In this document: in pieces, positions 8,130 to 14,990 of the stretch
Position numbering within the stretch: the stretch's first letter is position 1
How the letters are laid out: each line of letters opens with the position of its first letter
Origin: DATEFF01 sp964586395
Lineage (GTDB): Bacteria > Patescibacteriota > Saccharimonadia > Saccharimonadales > EFPC-124
NCBI GenBank assembly: GCA_964586395.1
Contig: CAZPGP010000010.1
Coordinates: 1 to 29,828, forward strand
Direction: 5' to 3'
Length of the DNA: 29,828 bases
Notes under the pieces: model-generated
The model's database searches: none
What the model was told of the DNA's origin: nothing
What the model saw: only the letters and a program-made list of their open reading frames with translations
Translations under genes and position numbers: made by a program

Positions 8130-9073
8130 GAGTCGCGCTCCTCCGTTTCGATGGTCTCGTCAGCGGCGTCCGGCTTTTCGCCAGGTCCACCGTCTTCGGT
8201 CTCGACCGGCGTCTCGCCGGTGTCCGCTTTTCCCTTGACCTCGTCCTCCTCCGTGTCGGTGTCGACGACGGTCTCGGGCTTGGTCTCGGGTTCGGGGTGG
8301 TTGAAGATGACGCCGGCGAAGGTCACGTCGTCGGTGCCGAAGCCCTTGACGACGATCTCGTTCAGCCGGTCGGCCACCCTGGTGGGGTAGTCGGGGTCGT
8401 GGTAGCGCTCGTTGGCGAGCATGTCGTCGGGGCCCTCGATGGGTCGCCCGTTGACATCCACTCCGATTGCGTCGAGCATCTCCTCCGTGCCGTCGGAGCC
8501 GATCCAAGCGGTGTTGACATCCTGGATGTCGTGCTCGGCGACGATCTCGAAGTCCAGAAGACTCGGGTCGTCGTCGGTCAGCACGCTACCCAGAATGGCA
8601 TACGCCAGGTAGATCGGCTTGTTGCCCGCGGTGGGGTGGAGCGTAACCGTGTCGCCGTTCACGCCGTACTGTCCGTCGCCGATGCGAAGGATGTACAGCT
8701 TTCCGTTGACCACGATGGCCACCAGAAGCGTGAACAGGAAGTGGTCGCGGATGTACTCGGCAGCCGGCTCGTCGCCGGCCATCTTGTTACCGAGGTCCAT
8801 CATGTCGGCCACCAAGCGGTCCCGCACGTGGCGGTGGACTCGGCGGTCGCTGATGTTCTGTCCGCGGCGGATGGCCTGAGCGAAGTAGCTCGTGCACAGG
8901 TGCACGAACAGGTTCGATCCGACCTCGGAACGCTTCTTGGAACCACAGCCGTCTGCGACGGCCATGACCAAGAACGTGTCCGACCGCTTGACGCTGTATG
9001 CGTCCTGCCCGTTGGTTGCCGTGTCGATGTGGTCGCTACCAATTGCGGTGGCGGCCAGAGTCTTAAAGTCCAT
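8126..9073 (-). CDS. PP2C-family protein phosphatase with acidic C-terminal tail
   Basis: The protein has 315 residues. PP2C metal-binding motifs are all visible: NGQDAY (D24), VADGCGS (D41, G42), IGDGQYG, IGSDGTEE and GTDDVTFAGV. It should dephosphorylate Ser/Thr residues, probably those modified by the kinase encoded next. The last 55 or so residues are highly acidic (Glu, Asp, Thr, Pro) and look disordered. They are not part of the catalytic fold and could tether or autoregulate the enzyme. It is the first gene of the minus-strand operon; its promoter lies in the AT-rich core at 9216-9244. The preceding leader is about 130 nt. Base and codon use are foreign to the rest of the window. It ends in TGA within the kinase start. 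Confidence 0.88.
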   Translation of the reverse strand: MDFKTLAATAIGSDHIDTATNGQDAYSVKRSDTFLVMAVADGCGSKKRSEVGSNLFVHLCTSYFAQAIRRGQNISDRRVHRHVRDRLVADMMDLGNKMAGDEPAAEYIRDHFLFTLLVAIVVNGKLYILRIGDGQYGVNGDTVTLHPTAGNKPIYLAYAILGSVLTDDDPSLLDFEIVAEHDIQDVNTAWIGSDGTEEMLDAIGVDVNGRPIEGPDDMLANERYHDPDYPTRVADRLNEIVVKGFGTDDVTFAGVIFNHPEPETKPETVVDTDTEEDEVKGKADTGETPVETEDGGPGEKPDAADETIETEERDS

Positions 9074-9215
9074 GAAAGGACCATCCTCGAGGCTCGTGCT
9101 TGGGCTGGGTTGATTGGGGTTGTTGAACTGAGTCGGATTGTGGGGTACACAGGTGCGGTCTCATCGATGGTGGGGCTCGAGAGCCTTGCTGTCTCCACCA
9201 CAACTGCTGCGCTGG

Positions 9216-9244
9216 ATTTAACCATAAAAGCTTATAAATGTCAA
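9216..9244 (-). promoter_or_regulatory. promoter of the PP2C-kinase-VWA operon
   Basis: On the minus strand a perfect TTGACA (plus 9239-9244) is followed by a 17-bp spacer and TTAAAT (plus 9216-9221). The bases around the -35 (ATTGACATTT) are identical to those of the opposite promoter at 9383-9410, which suggests shared control. Confidence 0.6.
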
Positions 9245-9263
9245 TATACCTATCTTGATATAT

Positions 9264-9283
9264 AACAGATGACGACCTCTGTT
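9264..9283. promoter_or_regulatory. AACAGA/TCTGTT inverted repeat, possible operator
   Basis: AACAGA (9264-9269) and TCTGTT (9278-9283) form a 6-bp inverted repeat with an 8-nt spacer, just upstream of the PP2C promoter. Related ACAGAT or ATCTGT sites recur at 9447-9452, 9497-9502, 9509-9514 and 9599-9604. A common regulator is possible but unproven. Confidence 0.35.
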
Positions 9284-9382
9284 GATAAAAAGCATTAGCA
9301 TAGATGGGGATACTTCCGGACCACCCCTGTTAGGTTCCTTTATTTTTGCGCGTATATATAGGTGAAAGGGGAGTAGGGTGTA

Positions 9383-9410
9383 TTGACATTTTTAACATTA
9401 GTGATATAAT
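9383..9410 (+). promoter_or_regulatory. consensus promoter for the membrane-protein arm
   Basis: TTGACA (9383-9388), a 16-bp spacer and TATAAT (9405-9410) match both sigma-70 hexamers perfectly. The start point would be near 9417, leaving a leader of about 280 nt before the GTG at 9698. It stands in an AT-rich pocket inside otherwise G+C-rich DNA. Confidence 0.75.
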
Positions 9411-9493
9411 GTATAACGTTCGCAATTGAGGTGGAGACCCCAACTGACAGATCCTCAACCGTGCACATTAACAAGTTATATCGTTACTGTTTA

Positions 9494-9646
9494 CTAACAG
9501 ATGTGCATATCTGTTAGTGTGGTGCACTACGCTTATGTCCTCAGAGGTCGTAGGTGGTGTGTGCCACACTAGCGGGTAGAAGCCCCTTCAGGGGTCGACA
9601 TCTGTTGTGTGACATCAGGTAGCAGCCCTCGACAGGGCTCTATCTG
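9494..9646 (+). other. structured 5' leader RNA with competing hairpins
   Basis: Several stems are visible. CTAACAGAT (9494-9502) pairs with ATCTGTTAG (9509-9517). TAGTGTGG (9515-9522) pairs with CCACACTA (9564-9571). CCCC/GGGG closes a TTCA loop at 9583-9594. A 13-bp stem with one bulge runs 9616-9646. The first two stems share 9515-9517 and cannot both be complete, a switch-like layout. None carries a T-run. No known riboswitch class was recognised. Confidence 0.5.
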
Positions 9647-9697
9647 GCAAGTGAAATTCCAACCCAACCCGATCCAACCCACCCCGTGGAGGACACC

Positions 9698-10461
9698 GTG
9701 TCCGCAACTCCGATCACCCAGGAATCCATCCAGGGCAAGCTCCGCACCGTCATGGAGGGTGTGCAGCAGCTCTGGGGGGTCACCAACCCCGGTNNNNNNN
9801 NNNNNNNNNNNNNNNNNNNNNNNNNNNNNNNNNNNNNNNNNNNNNNNNNNNNNNNNNNNNNNNNNNNNNNNNNNNNNNNNNNNNNNNNNNNNNGCTCCGC
9901 ACCGTCATGGAGGGTGTGCAGCAGCTCTGGGGGGTCACCAACCCCGGTTCCACCGAGAACATGGTGGCCGACCTGCTGGTGATCTCGCTCGCGCTCAAGA
10001 ACCCGGCGCACGCCGCTCGCCTCGACCTCATCGCCAAGCTCGTCAACGCGAGCGACATCGATGGGATGGCCCAGCCCCTGAAGCTGCTCGCCACGACCGA
10101 GACCGACAGCCCCGAGTTCGACCTGGTGAAGTTCATCCTCGGCGACGGCACCGACATGCCGGCCTGGGAGGACATCGCCGCCAAGGTTGTGACGCTCGCA
10201 ATCGCGGACGGACAGACGGTTGCGCCGGCCCCCAAGCCGACGCCGCCGCCGACCGCCCCGACCGCGCAGCCCGCACCCGACGCGGACGACGACCCGGCCA
10301 CTCTGCTGGCGCGCCTCAGCAACACCGGCGGCCAGGCCACGACCACCGTGACCCCGCCCGCCGCCGACGACGCGAACGGCACCACCGCCACCGCACAGCC
10401 CAAGCGCCGCCAGCGTCGCAGGGCCACCCGTGGCGCTGGCCAGCCCACCGCACAGTCCTGA
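9698..10461 (+). CDS. Ala/Pro-rich hypothetical protein, split by an assembly gap
   Basis: The gene is not recognised. Collapsing the 55-bp duplication around the N gap joins 32 codons (9698-9793) to 170 codons plus stop (9949-10461), giving one 202-residue protein. In the given coordinates the two parts are out of frame (offset 155 nt), so any reading across the Ns is artificial. GTG 9698 is preferred over GTG 9686 because GGAGG at 9688-9692 precedes it by 5 nt. The first 120 residues look helical and folded. The C-terminal third is Pro/Thr/Ala-rich with acidic clusters and ends in a very basic patch (KRRQRRRATR), which could bind nucleic acid or membrane. There is no signal peptide or transmembrane helix. 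It is the first gene after the structured leader and 34 nt before a membrane protein gene. Confidence 0.7.
9739..9948 (+). repeat. exact 55-bp direct duplication flanking the N gap
   Basis: The 55 bases at 9739-9793 recur exactly at 9894-9948, touching both sides of the gap. This is what two overlapping contig ends look like when a scaffolder puts Ns between them instead of merging. Confidence 0.95.
9794..9893. other. 100-base run of N (scaffold gap)
   Basis: Exactly 100 Ns, the conventional length for a gap of unknown size. The flanking duplication indicates that no sequence is really missing here. Confidence 0.98.
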
Positions 10462-10495
10462 CCAACCCAACCGAGCTACAAGGAGAAACGAGAAC

Positions 10496-11341
10496 ATGGG
10501 ATCCCTCATCGCACTGACGCCGCTGCTCATCGCCCTACTCGTCGTGGTCAAGAAGGGGGTCAAGGCTCTCAAGGCCAGCCCCATGACCTCTGACGACAAG
10601 GAGATCGCGCAGGACGTCGCCAAGGCCGTCGCCTACATCTTCGCCGCCGCCGCACTGCTGTGGTGGTTCACCCCGAGCTTCGGCCTGGGCCTGACGATCC
10701 TGTGGACGATCCTGACCGCGATCTTCGCGACGGTGGTCATCCTGACCGTCGTCGACCTGCCGGACAAGCTGGACGCGCTCGACGACCGCATCTGGACCGA
10801 TGGGCCCGTGACGCCGGTCTACAGCATGTCGAAGCAGCCGGTGGAGTACATCCGCTGGGCGCGTCGCATCCTGATGGCGGTTCTGGTCATCATCGCTGCC
10901 ATCTGCGTCGCCATCGGCGCGATCAGCACGACCTCCTCGGCCAGCGAGGCCACGGGGGATTCGCCGGCCGCAGCCACCCCGGCTTCGCCGACGTCCACTC
11001 CTCCGTCCACCTCGACGTCCACTCCGGTTCCGTCCCCGTCCGCCTCGGCCGCTTCTTCGGCCCCGGCGTCGTCGGCCGCGCCGGAGGAGTTCAAGAACAC
11101 CTGTGGTGGACCCAACCCCAAGAAGGTCAGCACGACGACGATCAACTTCAAGGTCGGCGACAAGCTGTTCATCTGCAAGGACGGCAACTGGAAGACGTGG
11201 GCTCAGGCCAACCCCAGCACGGAGGCTCCGGCTACGGCCCAGCTGACGCACTGGATCAAGGTCGCGGAGGACAACGGGTACGGGGTCGTCGCCATCAACA
11301 ACACCCCGTACCTCTTCTGGACGACCGCCATTCAGGGCTAG
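10496..11341 (+). CDS. four-helix membrane protein with Ser/Thr/Pro stalk and external domain
   Basis: The protein has 281 residues and is not a family I recognise. Predicted transmembrane helices lie near residues 4-20, 43-58, 63-86 and 124-144. Basic residues after helix 1 and before helix 4 place the C-terminus outside the cell. A Ser/Thr/Pro/Ala-rich stalk (about 145-200) follows, then a compact domain with two cysteines (CGGPN and ICKDGNW) that may form a disulfide. It reads like a surface receptor or anchored effector. ATG 10496 has AAGGAG at 10480-10485; the longer reading from 10430 overlaps the upstream gene. It is the second gene of the plus-strand arm of the island and is followed by a strong hairpin. 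G+C-rich codon use; TAG stop. Confidence 0.75.
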   Translation: MGSLIALTPLLIALLVVVKKGVKALKASPMTSDDKEIAQDVAKAVAYIFAAAALLWWFTPSFGLGLTILWTILTAIFATVVILTVVDLPDKLDALDDRIWTDGPVTPVYSMSKQPVEYIRWARRILMAVLVIIAAICVAIGAISTTSSASEATGDSPAAATPASPTSTPPSTSTSTPVPSPSASAASSAPASSAAPEEFKNTCGGPNPKKVSTTTINFKVGDKLFICKDGNWKTWAQANPSTEAPATAQLTHWIKVAEDNGYGVVAINNTPYLFWTTAIQG

Positions 11342-11363
11342 GTCATCCGGAACTCGCGGTGGT

Positions 11364-11392
11364 GCGGGTCCGGCCTCTCGAGGCCGGCCCGC
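11364..11392 (+). terminator. G+C-rich hairpin after the membrane protein gene
   Basis: GCGGG (11364-11368), a one-base bulge and CCGGCCTC (11370-11377) pair with GAGGCCGG (11380-11387) and CCCGC (11388-11392). It is 22 nt past the stop and is the likely end of the plus-strand island transcript. Confidence 0.55.
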
Positions 11393-11422
11393 GCCGCCGA
11401 GGGCGGTCGTTTCACTTGCCGC

Positions 11423-11486
11423 CCTCAAGCGGAGTTAGCTCTTTGGAGGACCTTCGGGTCTACCAACGTGGCTACTCCGCTTGAGG
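11423..11486. repeat. perfect 13-bp inverted repeat at the right island border
   Basis: CCTCAAGCGGAGT (11423-11435) is the reverse complement of ACTCCGCTTGAGG (11474-11486). A nested stem between them has a TTCG tetraloop (11453-11456). The left arm can instead pair with GAGGGCGG at 11399-11406 through CCGCCCTC (11419-11426). Composition returns to native just to the right. The rest of 11342-11576 holds only the terminator and the next promoter. Confidence 0.7.
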
Positions 11487-11518
11487 AAAGCAACCCTAGT
11501 AGATTGTAACGATATAAC

Positions 11519-11547
11519 TTGTACAAATCGCAAATAAGTTGTATAAA
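11519..11547 (+). promoter_or_regulatory. promoter of the GVG-repeat protein gene
   Basis: TTGTAC (11519-11524), a 17-bp spacer and TATAAA (11542-11547). The predicted leader is only about 20-25 nt. Confidence 0.6.
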
Positions 11548-11576
11548 TATACACACAAGAAGCGGACATATATAGT

Positions 11577-13136
11577 ATGGGAGAAGTCCTCACCGATCTT
11601 AACCAAGTTCCATCTGTAGATGGCGCCGAGAAGCGCATCGATACAGATGGTGTTTTGACGTATCGGGATCGTCTGCGCCGCGGATTTTCGCAGGCAGCAG
11701 AAGGCACAACGTCCTTTATAAACTTATCCGCTAGTATTGGCCTCGCTCGTGACGACCTACGGCTTACACGAGAGGCGATGGATCGCTTGGACACTGCGCA
11801 CGACGGTCTGCTTGCGCGCCAGTCAACTGACATCATATCTGTCGAGTTAGGTTCTGACATTATTTTGGACTACAAGCGAGATGCTCAGCGCGAAGGCTAT
11901 ACCGACCTCGACACTATGCCTGCTGAACTTCGAGCCCAAGTAGCGCACGGCGCGGTGGACACATATCGTGATCAGATTCGGGAGGAATTCGAGGCAACGC
12001 ACCCAGAGTGGAGTAGCGAAGAGCTGGATGAGGCTGTCGCACAGCGTGCCGCTGACGTCTCAACGTTGCTGGGCATGACCACCGAAGAATACAGCGTATT
12101 CGCCCAGAATCAGATTGAATACCAAAATTTGAGTGGCGCATCGGCCGAGATTCAGGCCGAGTTGAGCGAAATGCGCGCTGAACGTAGCGCACGGATCTCT
12201 CGACTCGGGCGAACAGCCATGAGTGGGCTTGTTGGGTTTGTCGGCAAAGTACGAAACGCACCTAACGCCCTGAGCGCACGCGCCATGGTCGCTGGTATGT
12301 CTATGAGCGACCGAGTTCGGAGTATGAGCCCAGAGAACCGCCGCCGAACCTTTGCCGGTACAGCTGCTGGTCTTGCTGTTGCGGGTATTGCTGCATTTAT
12401 CGCATATCGAGCCGGGCATGTACCGAGCGGAAACGCTAATTATGCTCTCATGAGCGCCGATAGTCCATTGCTGCCAACAGGGGTCGGCGCCGAAAACCTA
12501 CCTGTCGGTGTTGGCGACGTGCAGCTCCCAACTGGCGTTGGTGAATTTGCCATTCCATCATCCGTTGGCATGGACATGCCACTGAGTGTTGGTGATATCG
12601 ATCTTCCAAGTGGTGTAGGAGCCGAGACTTTGCCAACTGGTATCGGTGAGACGCTCCCAGTCGGGATCGGCGATACGGATATCCCTACAGGCGTCGGTGA
12701 GACGCTCCCAACTAGCGTAGGCGACACGCAGTCATTCCCAGCAGGAGTAGGCGGTCCTGATCTGCCGACTGGAGTTGGTGAGTCTGTGCCGACATCTGTT
12801 GGCGCCGAGCTGCCAGGAACCGTAGGCACAGGCGGCGAGAACTTGAGCGGCGTCCAGAGTAGCAGTGAGCTCTTTGGCGCTAACAGCTCAGTCGAGACGT
12901 GGCCTGCCAAGATTCGTGTTAGCGAATGGAACGGCAAGACGCTTGACGGTAGCCTGACAGGTATCAGCCGTCAGATGCTTGTGCGATCAGGAGTATCGAG
13001 CCCAAGCACAGATCAGATCAATACGCTTGTCGAGGCTCTGCGCCCACAAGCTCAGCCGAATGGCTGGCTGCTGAAGGGCCAGGAACTCGATCTGCGTCCT
13101 GCCACGAATATCCTCAAAGGCCTCTTGAAGAACTAG
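11577..13136 (+). CDS. single-pass membrane protein with elastin-like GVG repeats and C-terminal LysM-like region
   Basis: The protein has 519 residues and is not a named family to me. Residues 1-250 are mostly helical and charged with probable coiled coil. NRRR precedes one hydrophobic helix (about 258-282), predicting N-inside, C-outside. From about residue 299 to 424 come some 14 short repeats of the form [LIVF]P-x-[GST]-[VI]-G-x(2-4), period 8-10 residues. The last 80 residues (ISRQMLVRSGV...NGWLLKGQELDL) resemble a LysM module in outline, which is inference. The layout suggests a cell-surface stalk carrying a wall-binding tip. ATG 11577 lacks a clear Shine-Dalgarno. It is the first native gene right of the island and has native codon use. 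Confidence 0.7.
   Translation: MGEVLTDLNQVPSVDGAEKRIDTDGVLTYRDRLRRGFSQAAEGTTSFINLSASIGLARDDLRLTREAMDRLDTAHDGLLARQSTDIISVELGSDIILDYKRDAQREGYTDLDTMPAELRAQVAHGAVDTYRDQIREEFEATHPEWSSEELDEAVAQRAADVSTLLGMTTEEYSVFAQNQIEYQNLSGASAEIQAELSEMRAERSARISRLGRTAMSGLVGFVGKVRNAPNALSARAMVAGMSMSDRVRSMSPENRRRTFAGTAAGLAVAGIAAFIAYRAGHVPSGNANYALMSADSPLLPTGVGAENLPVGVGDVQLPTGVGEFAIPSSVGMDMPLSVGDIDLPSGVGAETLPTGIGETLPVGIGDTDIPTGVGETLPTSVGDTQSFPAGVGGPDLPTGVGESVPTSVGAELPGTVGTGGENLSGVQSSSELFGANSSVETWPAKIRVSEWNGKTLDGSLTGISRQMLVRSGVSSPSTDQINTLVEALRPQAQPNGWLLKGQELDLRPATNILKGLLKN
12471..12845 (+). repeat. degenerate tandem repeats encoding LPTGVG-type units
   Basis: About 14 in-frame units of 24-30 nt encode variants of LPTGVG, LPVGIG, IPTGVG and VPTSVG. 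Codons differ from unit to unit, so the array is old and held by selection on the protein rather than being a recent DNA expansion. Confidence 0.85.
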
Positions 13137-13160
13137 AACGTTACGCTATAAGAGGTGAAG

Positions 13161-13187
13161 CCGCCCGGTCTGGGCGGTTTTGCTTTT
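13161..13187 (+). terminator. intrinsic terminator after the GVG-repeat gene
   Basis: CCGCCC (13161-13166) pairs with GGGCGG (13172-13177) over a 5-nt loop, followed by a T-rich run to 13187. Confidence 0.85.
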
Positions 13188-13214
13188 TCGTGTTGTTATA
13201 TTGTATAAATACAC

Positions 13215-13243
13215 TTGAAAAATTCTAATGCTTATGCTATAAA
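13215..13243 (+). promoter_or_regulatory. promoter of the 143-residue helical protein gene
   Basis: TTGAAA (13215-13220), a 17-bp spacer and TATAAA (13238-13243), about 50 nt before the start codon. TTGTATAAATA just upstream (13201-13211) also occurs at the -10 of the 11577 gene. Confidence 0.6.
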
Positions 13244-13293
13244 AGTAAGTAGTCATTACACAAAACATAAAAAACACAAAAGGTTACAAAAAC

Positions 13294-13725
13294 ATGACAA
13301 CACAGGAAACACAAATTAACCTCAGTCACCAATCACTGGGGAGTAGTATTGCGTCGTCTCTGACCAACGCTATGAGCGCACTGGTAGGGAACAGGCGGCT
13401 GCTGGATGAGTTCTCGGCAACGGCAGCACATTACGACGGCCTTATCGACGCCATCGAACGAGCCGGCTGGGACCTCAGTAGGCTAGAGCGCGTCAAGCAC
13501 GCCTTCGACGAAACGGCAGAGGAAATGCTACGTGAACTACTGGACAGCGCACCTGACATGCAGGACCACGAGGAGCGATCGTTCATTACGCCGTTCAGAA
13601 ACGCTATCAAGCAGTTCGCACGCATGACTATGAAAGAGAAGGAAGCTTTCCGCCGAGAGTACAGCCGTTTTACCGAACTTCACGCACAATCACTGCAACA
13701 GTTTACCGTCCAAGACCTCGCCTAA
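13294..13725 (+). CDS. helical hypothetical protein, 143 residues
   Basis: I do not recognise this gene. The protein is soluble, with no signal peptide or transmembrane helix, and is almost entirely alpha-helical in pattern. Charged heptad-like stretches occur near residues 40-85 and 95-140. The single in-frame ATG at 13294 is preceded by AAAGGTT and an A-rich, unstructured leader; a good promoter lies at 13215-13243 and the previous gene's terminator isolates it, so it is a single-gene unit. It lies next to a DUF5663-type gene, which has its own -10 box. Codon use is native. Function unknown. Confidence 0.7.
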   Translation: MTTQETQINLSHQSLGSSIASSLTNAMSALVGNRRLLDEFSATAAHYDGLIDAIERAGWDLSRLERVKHAFDETAEEMLRELLDSAPDMQDHEERSFITPFRNAIKQFARMTMKEKEAFRREYSRFTELHAQSLQQFTVQDLA

Positions 13726-13776
13726 ACTTTGGTAATTTTCTAACCCTTGGGCTATACTGCGACTAGAGGTAACGCT

Positions 13777-14091
13777 ATGTTTCAATTAGACGACAAATTT
13801 TTGGTCAGCCTGGGCCTTGGGGCTATGCCGACCGAAGAAAAAGAAGCTTTCCTAAGCTATGTATATGAAGAGCTTGAGCTTCGAGTAGGTACCGAACTGT
13901 CAAAAGATTTGAGCGACGAGCAGCTAGAACAGTTCGAAAAGCTCATCGATGGCGGCGACCAAGATGCGGCACTCAAATGGCTTGAAGGCCATTGCCCCAA
14001 CTACAAGGAGGTCGTGAAGCAAGAGATGGACAAGCTCAAAGAAGAAATTATTGCCAGCAAAGATCGTTTGCTGGGCTCAGAATCAACCTAA
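13777..14091 (+). CDS. DUF5663-type small protein
   Basis: The protein has 104 residues from ATG 13777, which follows AGAGGT at 13765-13770. The upstream in-frame ATG at 13747 would put the -10 box TATACT (13753-13758) inside the gene. The sequence pattern, FLVSLGL, PTEEKEAFLSYVYEELELRVG, LSDEQLEQFEKL and a final Pro-Asn-Tyr plus Lys/Glu-rich helix, matches the DUF5663 type I associate with CPR bacteria. It is helical and acidic, with no known activity. Its TAA stop overlaps the convergent fmt stop in the tetramer CTAA (14088-14091), leaving no intergenic DNA. Confidence 0.75.
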   Translation: MFQLDDKFLVSLGLGAMPTEEKEAFLSYVYEELELRVGTELSKDLSDEQLEQFEKLIDGGDQDAALKWLEGHCPNYKEVVKQEMDKLKEEIIASKDRLLGSEST

Positions 14092-14990
14092 GACTTCTTG
14101 ACGTAGCCGCGCATAAAGTCAGCGCCGGTCATTTTTTTGCCGCTCGGGGCGATAAGCTCTTGGATTTCAAGATATCCCGGTTGCGCGTTTACAACAAGTG
14201 CGCCATCTTCCGAACTTTGTGCGACACGGGCCTTCGTGACGACGACTTGATGCCCGAACAGCTCCAGGCGGCTTTTAGGCCACACGGCGTAGGCGCGGAC
14301 TTCGCGTTCGAGTCGATCGGCTGACTTATTTAGGTCCATATGACCATCGGATTTATTGATGAGCGATGTGAACGTGGCCTGGGATTCGTCTTGAGTTTTG
14401 GGCTGGGCAGTACCATCCAGGGCCGAAGGAAGCACATCGAGGATAAGCTTGCCGCCGATAGCCAGTAGTTTCTGGGTCAATTCTTGTTTCGTCTCGCTGC
14501 CAGTGAGGGCCACGGTTTGTTGAGCGTAGACTGGGCCTGCGTCCATTTCCTTTACGAGGCCCATAATAGATACGCCAGTTTCATTTGCGCCGTCGAGGAT
14601 GGCTTGCTCGATAGGAATAGAGCCACGGTAGTGGGGGAGGAGCGACGGGTGAATATTGAGGATCCCCTTGGGGAATATGTCGATGATGCTCTGAGGAATG
14701 ATGCGTCCGTATGCCACGAGTACGCCAATTTCGGCGCCGAACGCCTTAAGCTCATCGATGATATCCTTGGGGCGATCAGGGAGCAGAACGGGGATATTGT
14801 TTCGTTTGGCGACTGCTTCGATTTCGAGTTCACGGGCTTTGCGTGAAGTCCCAGCTTCGTAGTTAGCTACGACCGCTTTGACGTCATAGCCTGCGGCAAT
14901 GAGCGCCTCAAGTGTGGGTGCGCCATCTGGCACGAAGCCGCTACTAAGCCGTTCATTGCCAAAGAATAGCAGACTGTTTGACTTGCTCAT
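14088..14990 (-). CDS. fmt: methionyl-tRNA formyltransferase
   Basis: The protein has 300 residues. It transfers a formyl group from 10-formyl-tetrahydrofolate to Met-tRNA(fMet) for initiation. The hallmark NIHPSLLPHYRGSIPIEQAI segment is present, with the catalytic Asn and His, and the catalytic Asp lies in EMDAGPVYAQ. The C-terminal OB-like domain with AVWPKSR is also visible. An unusual feature is the opening FFGNERLSSGF, where most homologues have FFGTPEFA. The ATG at 14990 lies inside the def gene, a 38-nt overlap that implies translational coupling. Together with def it forms the formylation and deformylation pair, and the stop overlaps that of the DUF5663-type gene. Confidence 0.93.
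   Translation of the reverse strand: MSKSNSLLFFGNERLSSGFVPDGAPTLEALIAAGYDVKAVVANYEAGTSRKARELEIEAVAKRNNIPVLLPDRPKDIIDELKAFGAEIGVLVAYGRIIPQSIIDIFPKGILNIHPSLLPHYRGSIPIEQAILDGANETGVSIMGLVKEMDAGPVYAQQTVALTGSETKQELTQKLLAIGGKLILDVLPSALDGTAQPKTQDESQATFTSLINKSDGHMDLNKSADRLEREVRAYAVWPKSRLELFGHQVVVTKARVAQSSEDGALVVNAQPGYLEIQELIAPSGKKMTGADFMRGYVKKS

Noticed and set aside
8297..9265. Plus-strand open frame of 322 codons opposite the PP2C gene
   Set aside because: Same shadow effect; it runs through the PP2C promoter and leader and shows no recognisable motif.
10535..11428. Arg/Gly-rich minus-strand frame opposite the membrane protein gene
   Set aside because: Low-complexity composition is produced by the complement of G+C-rich codons; the plus strand has a clear Shine-Dalgarno and transmembrane pattern.
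5215..11450. Transposon or prophage carrying the island
   Set aside because: No transposase, integrase, phage structural gene, target-site duplication or matching terminal repeats could be seen at the borders.
11423..11486. Integron attC site or tRNA-like fold
   Set aside because: The arms lack the RYYYAAC/GTTRRRY core sites, no integrase is near, and the stem lengths do not make a cloverleaf.
12471..12845. CRISPR array
   Set aside because: Repeats are short, degenerate at the DNA level, in frame and coding; there are no unique spacers of constant length and no cas genes.
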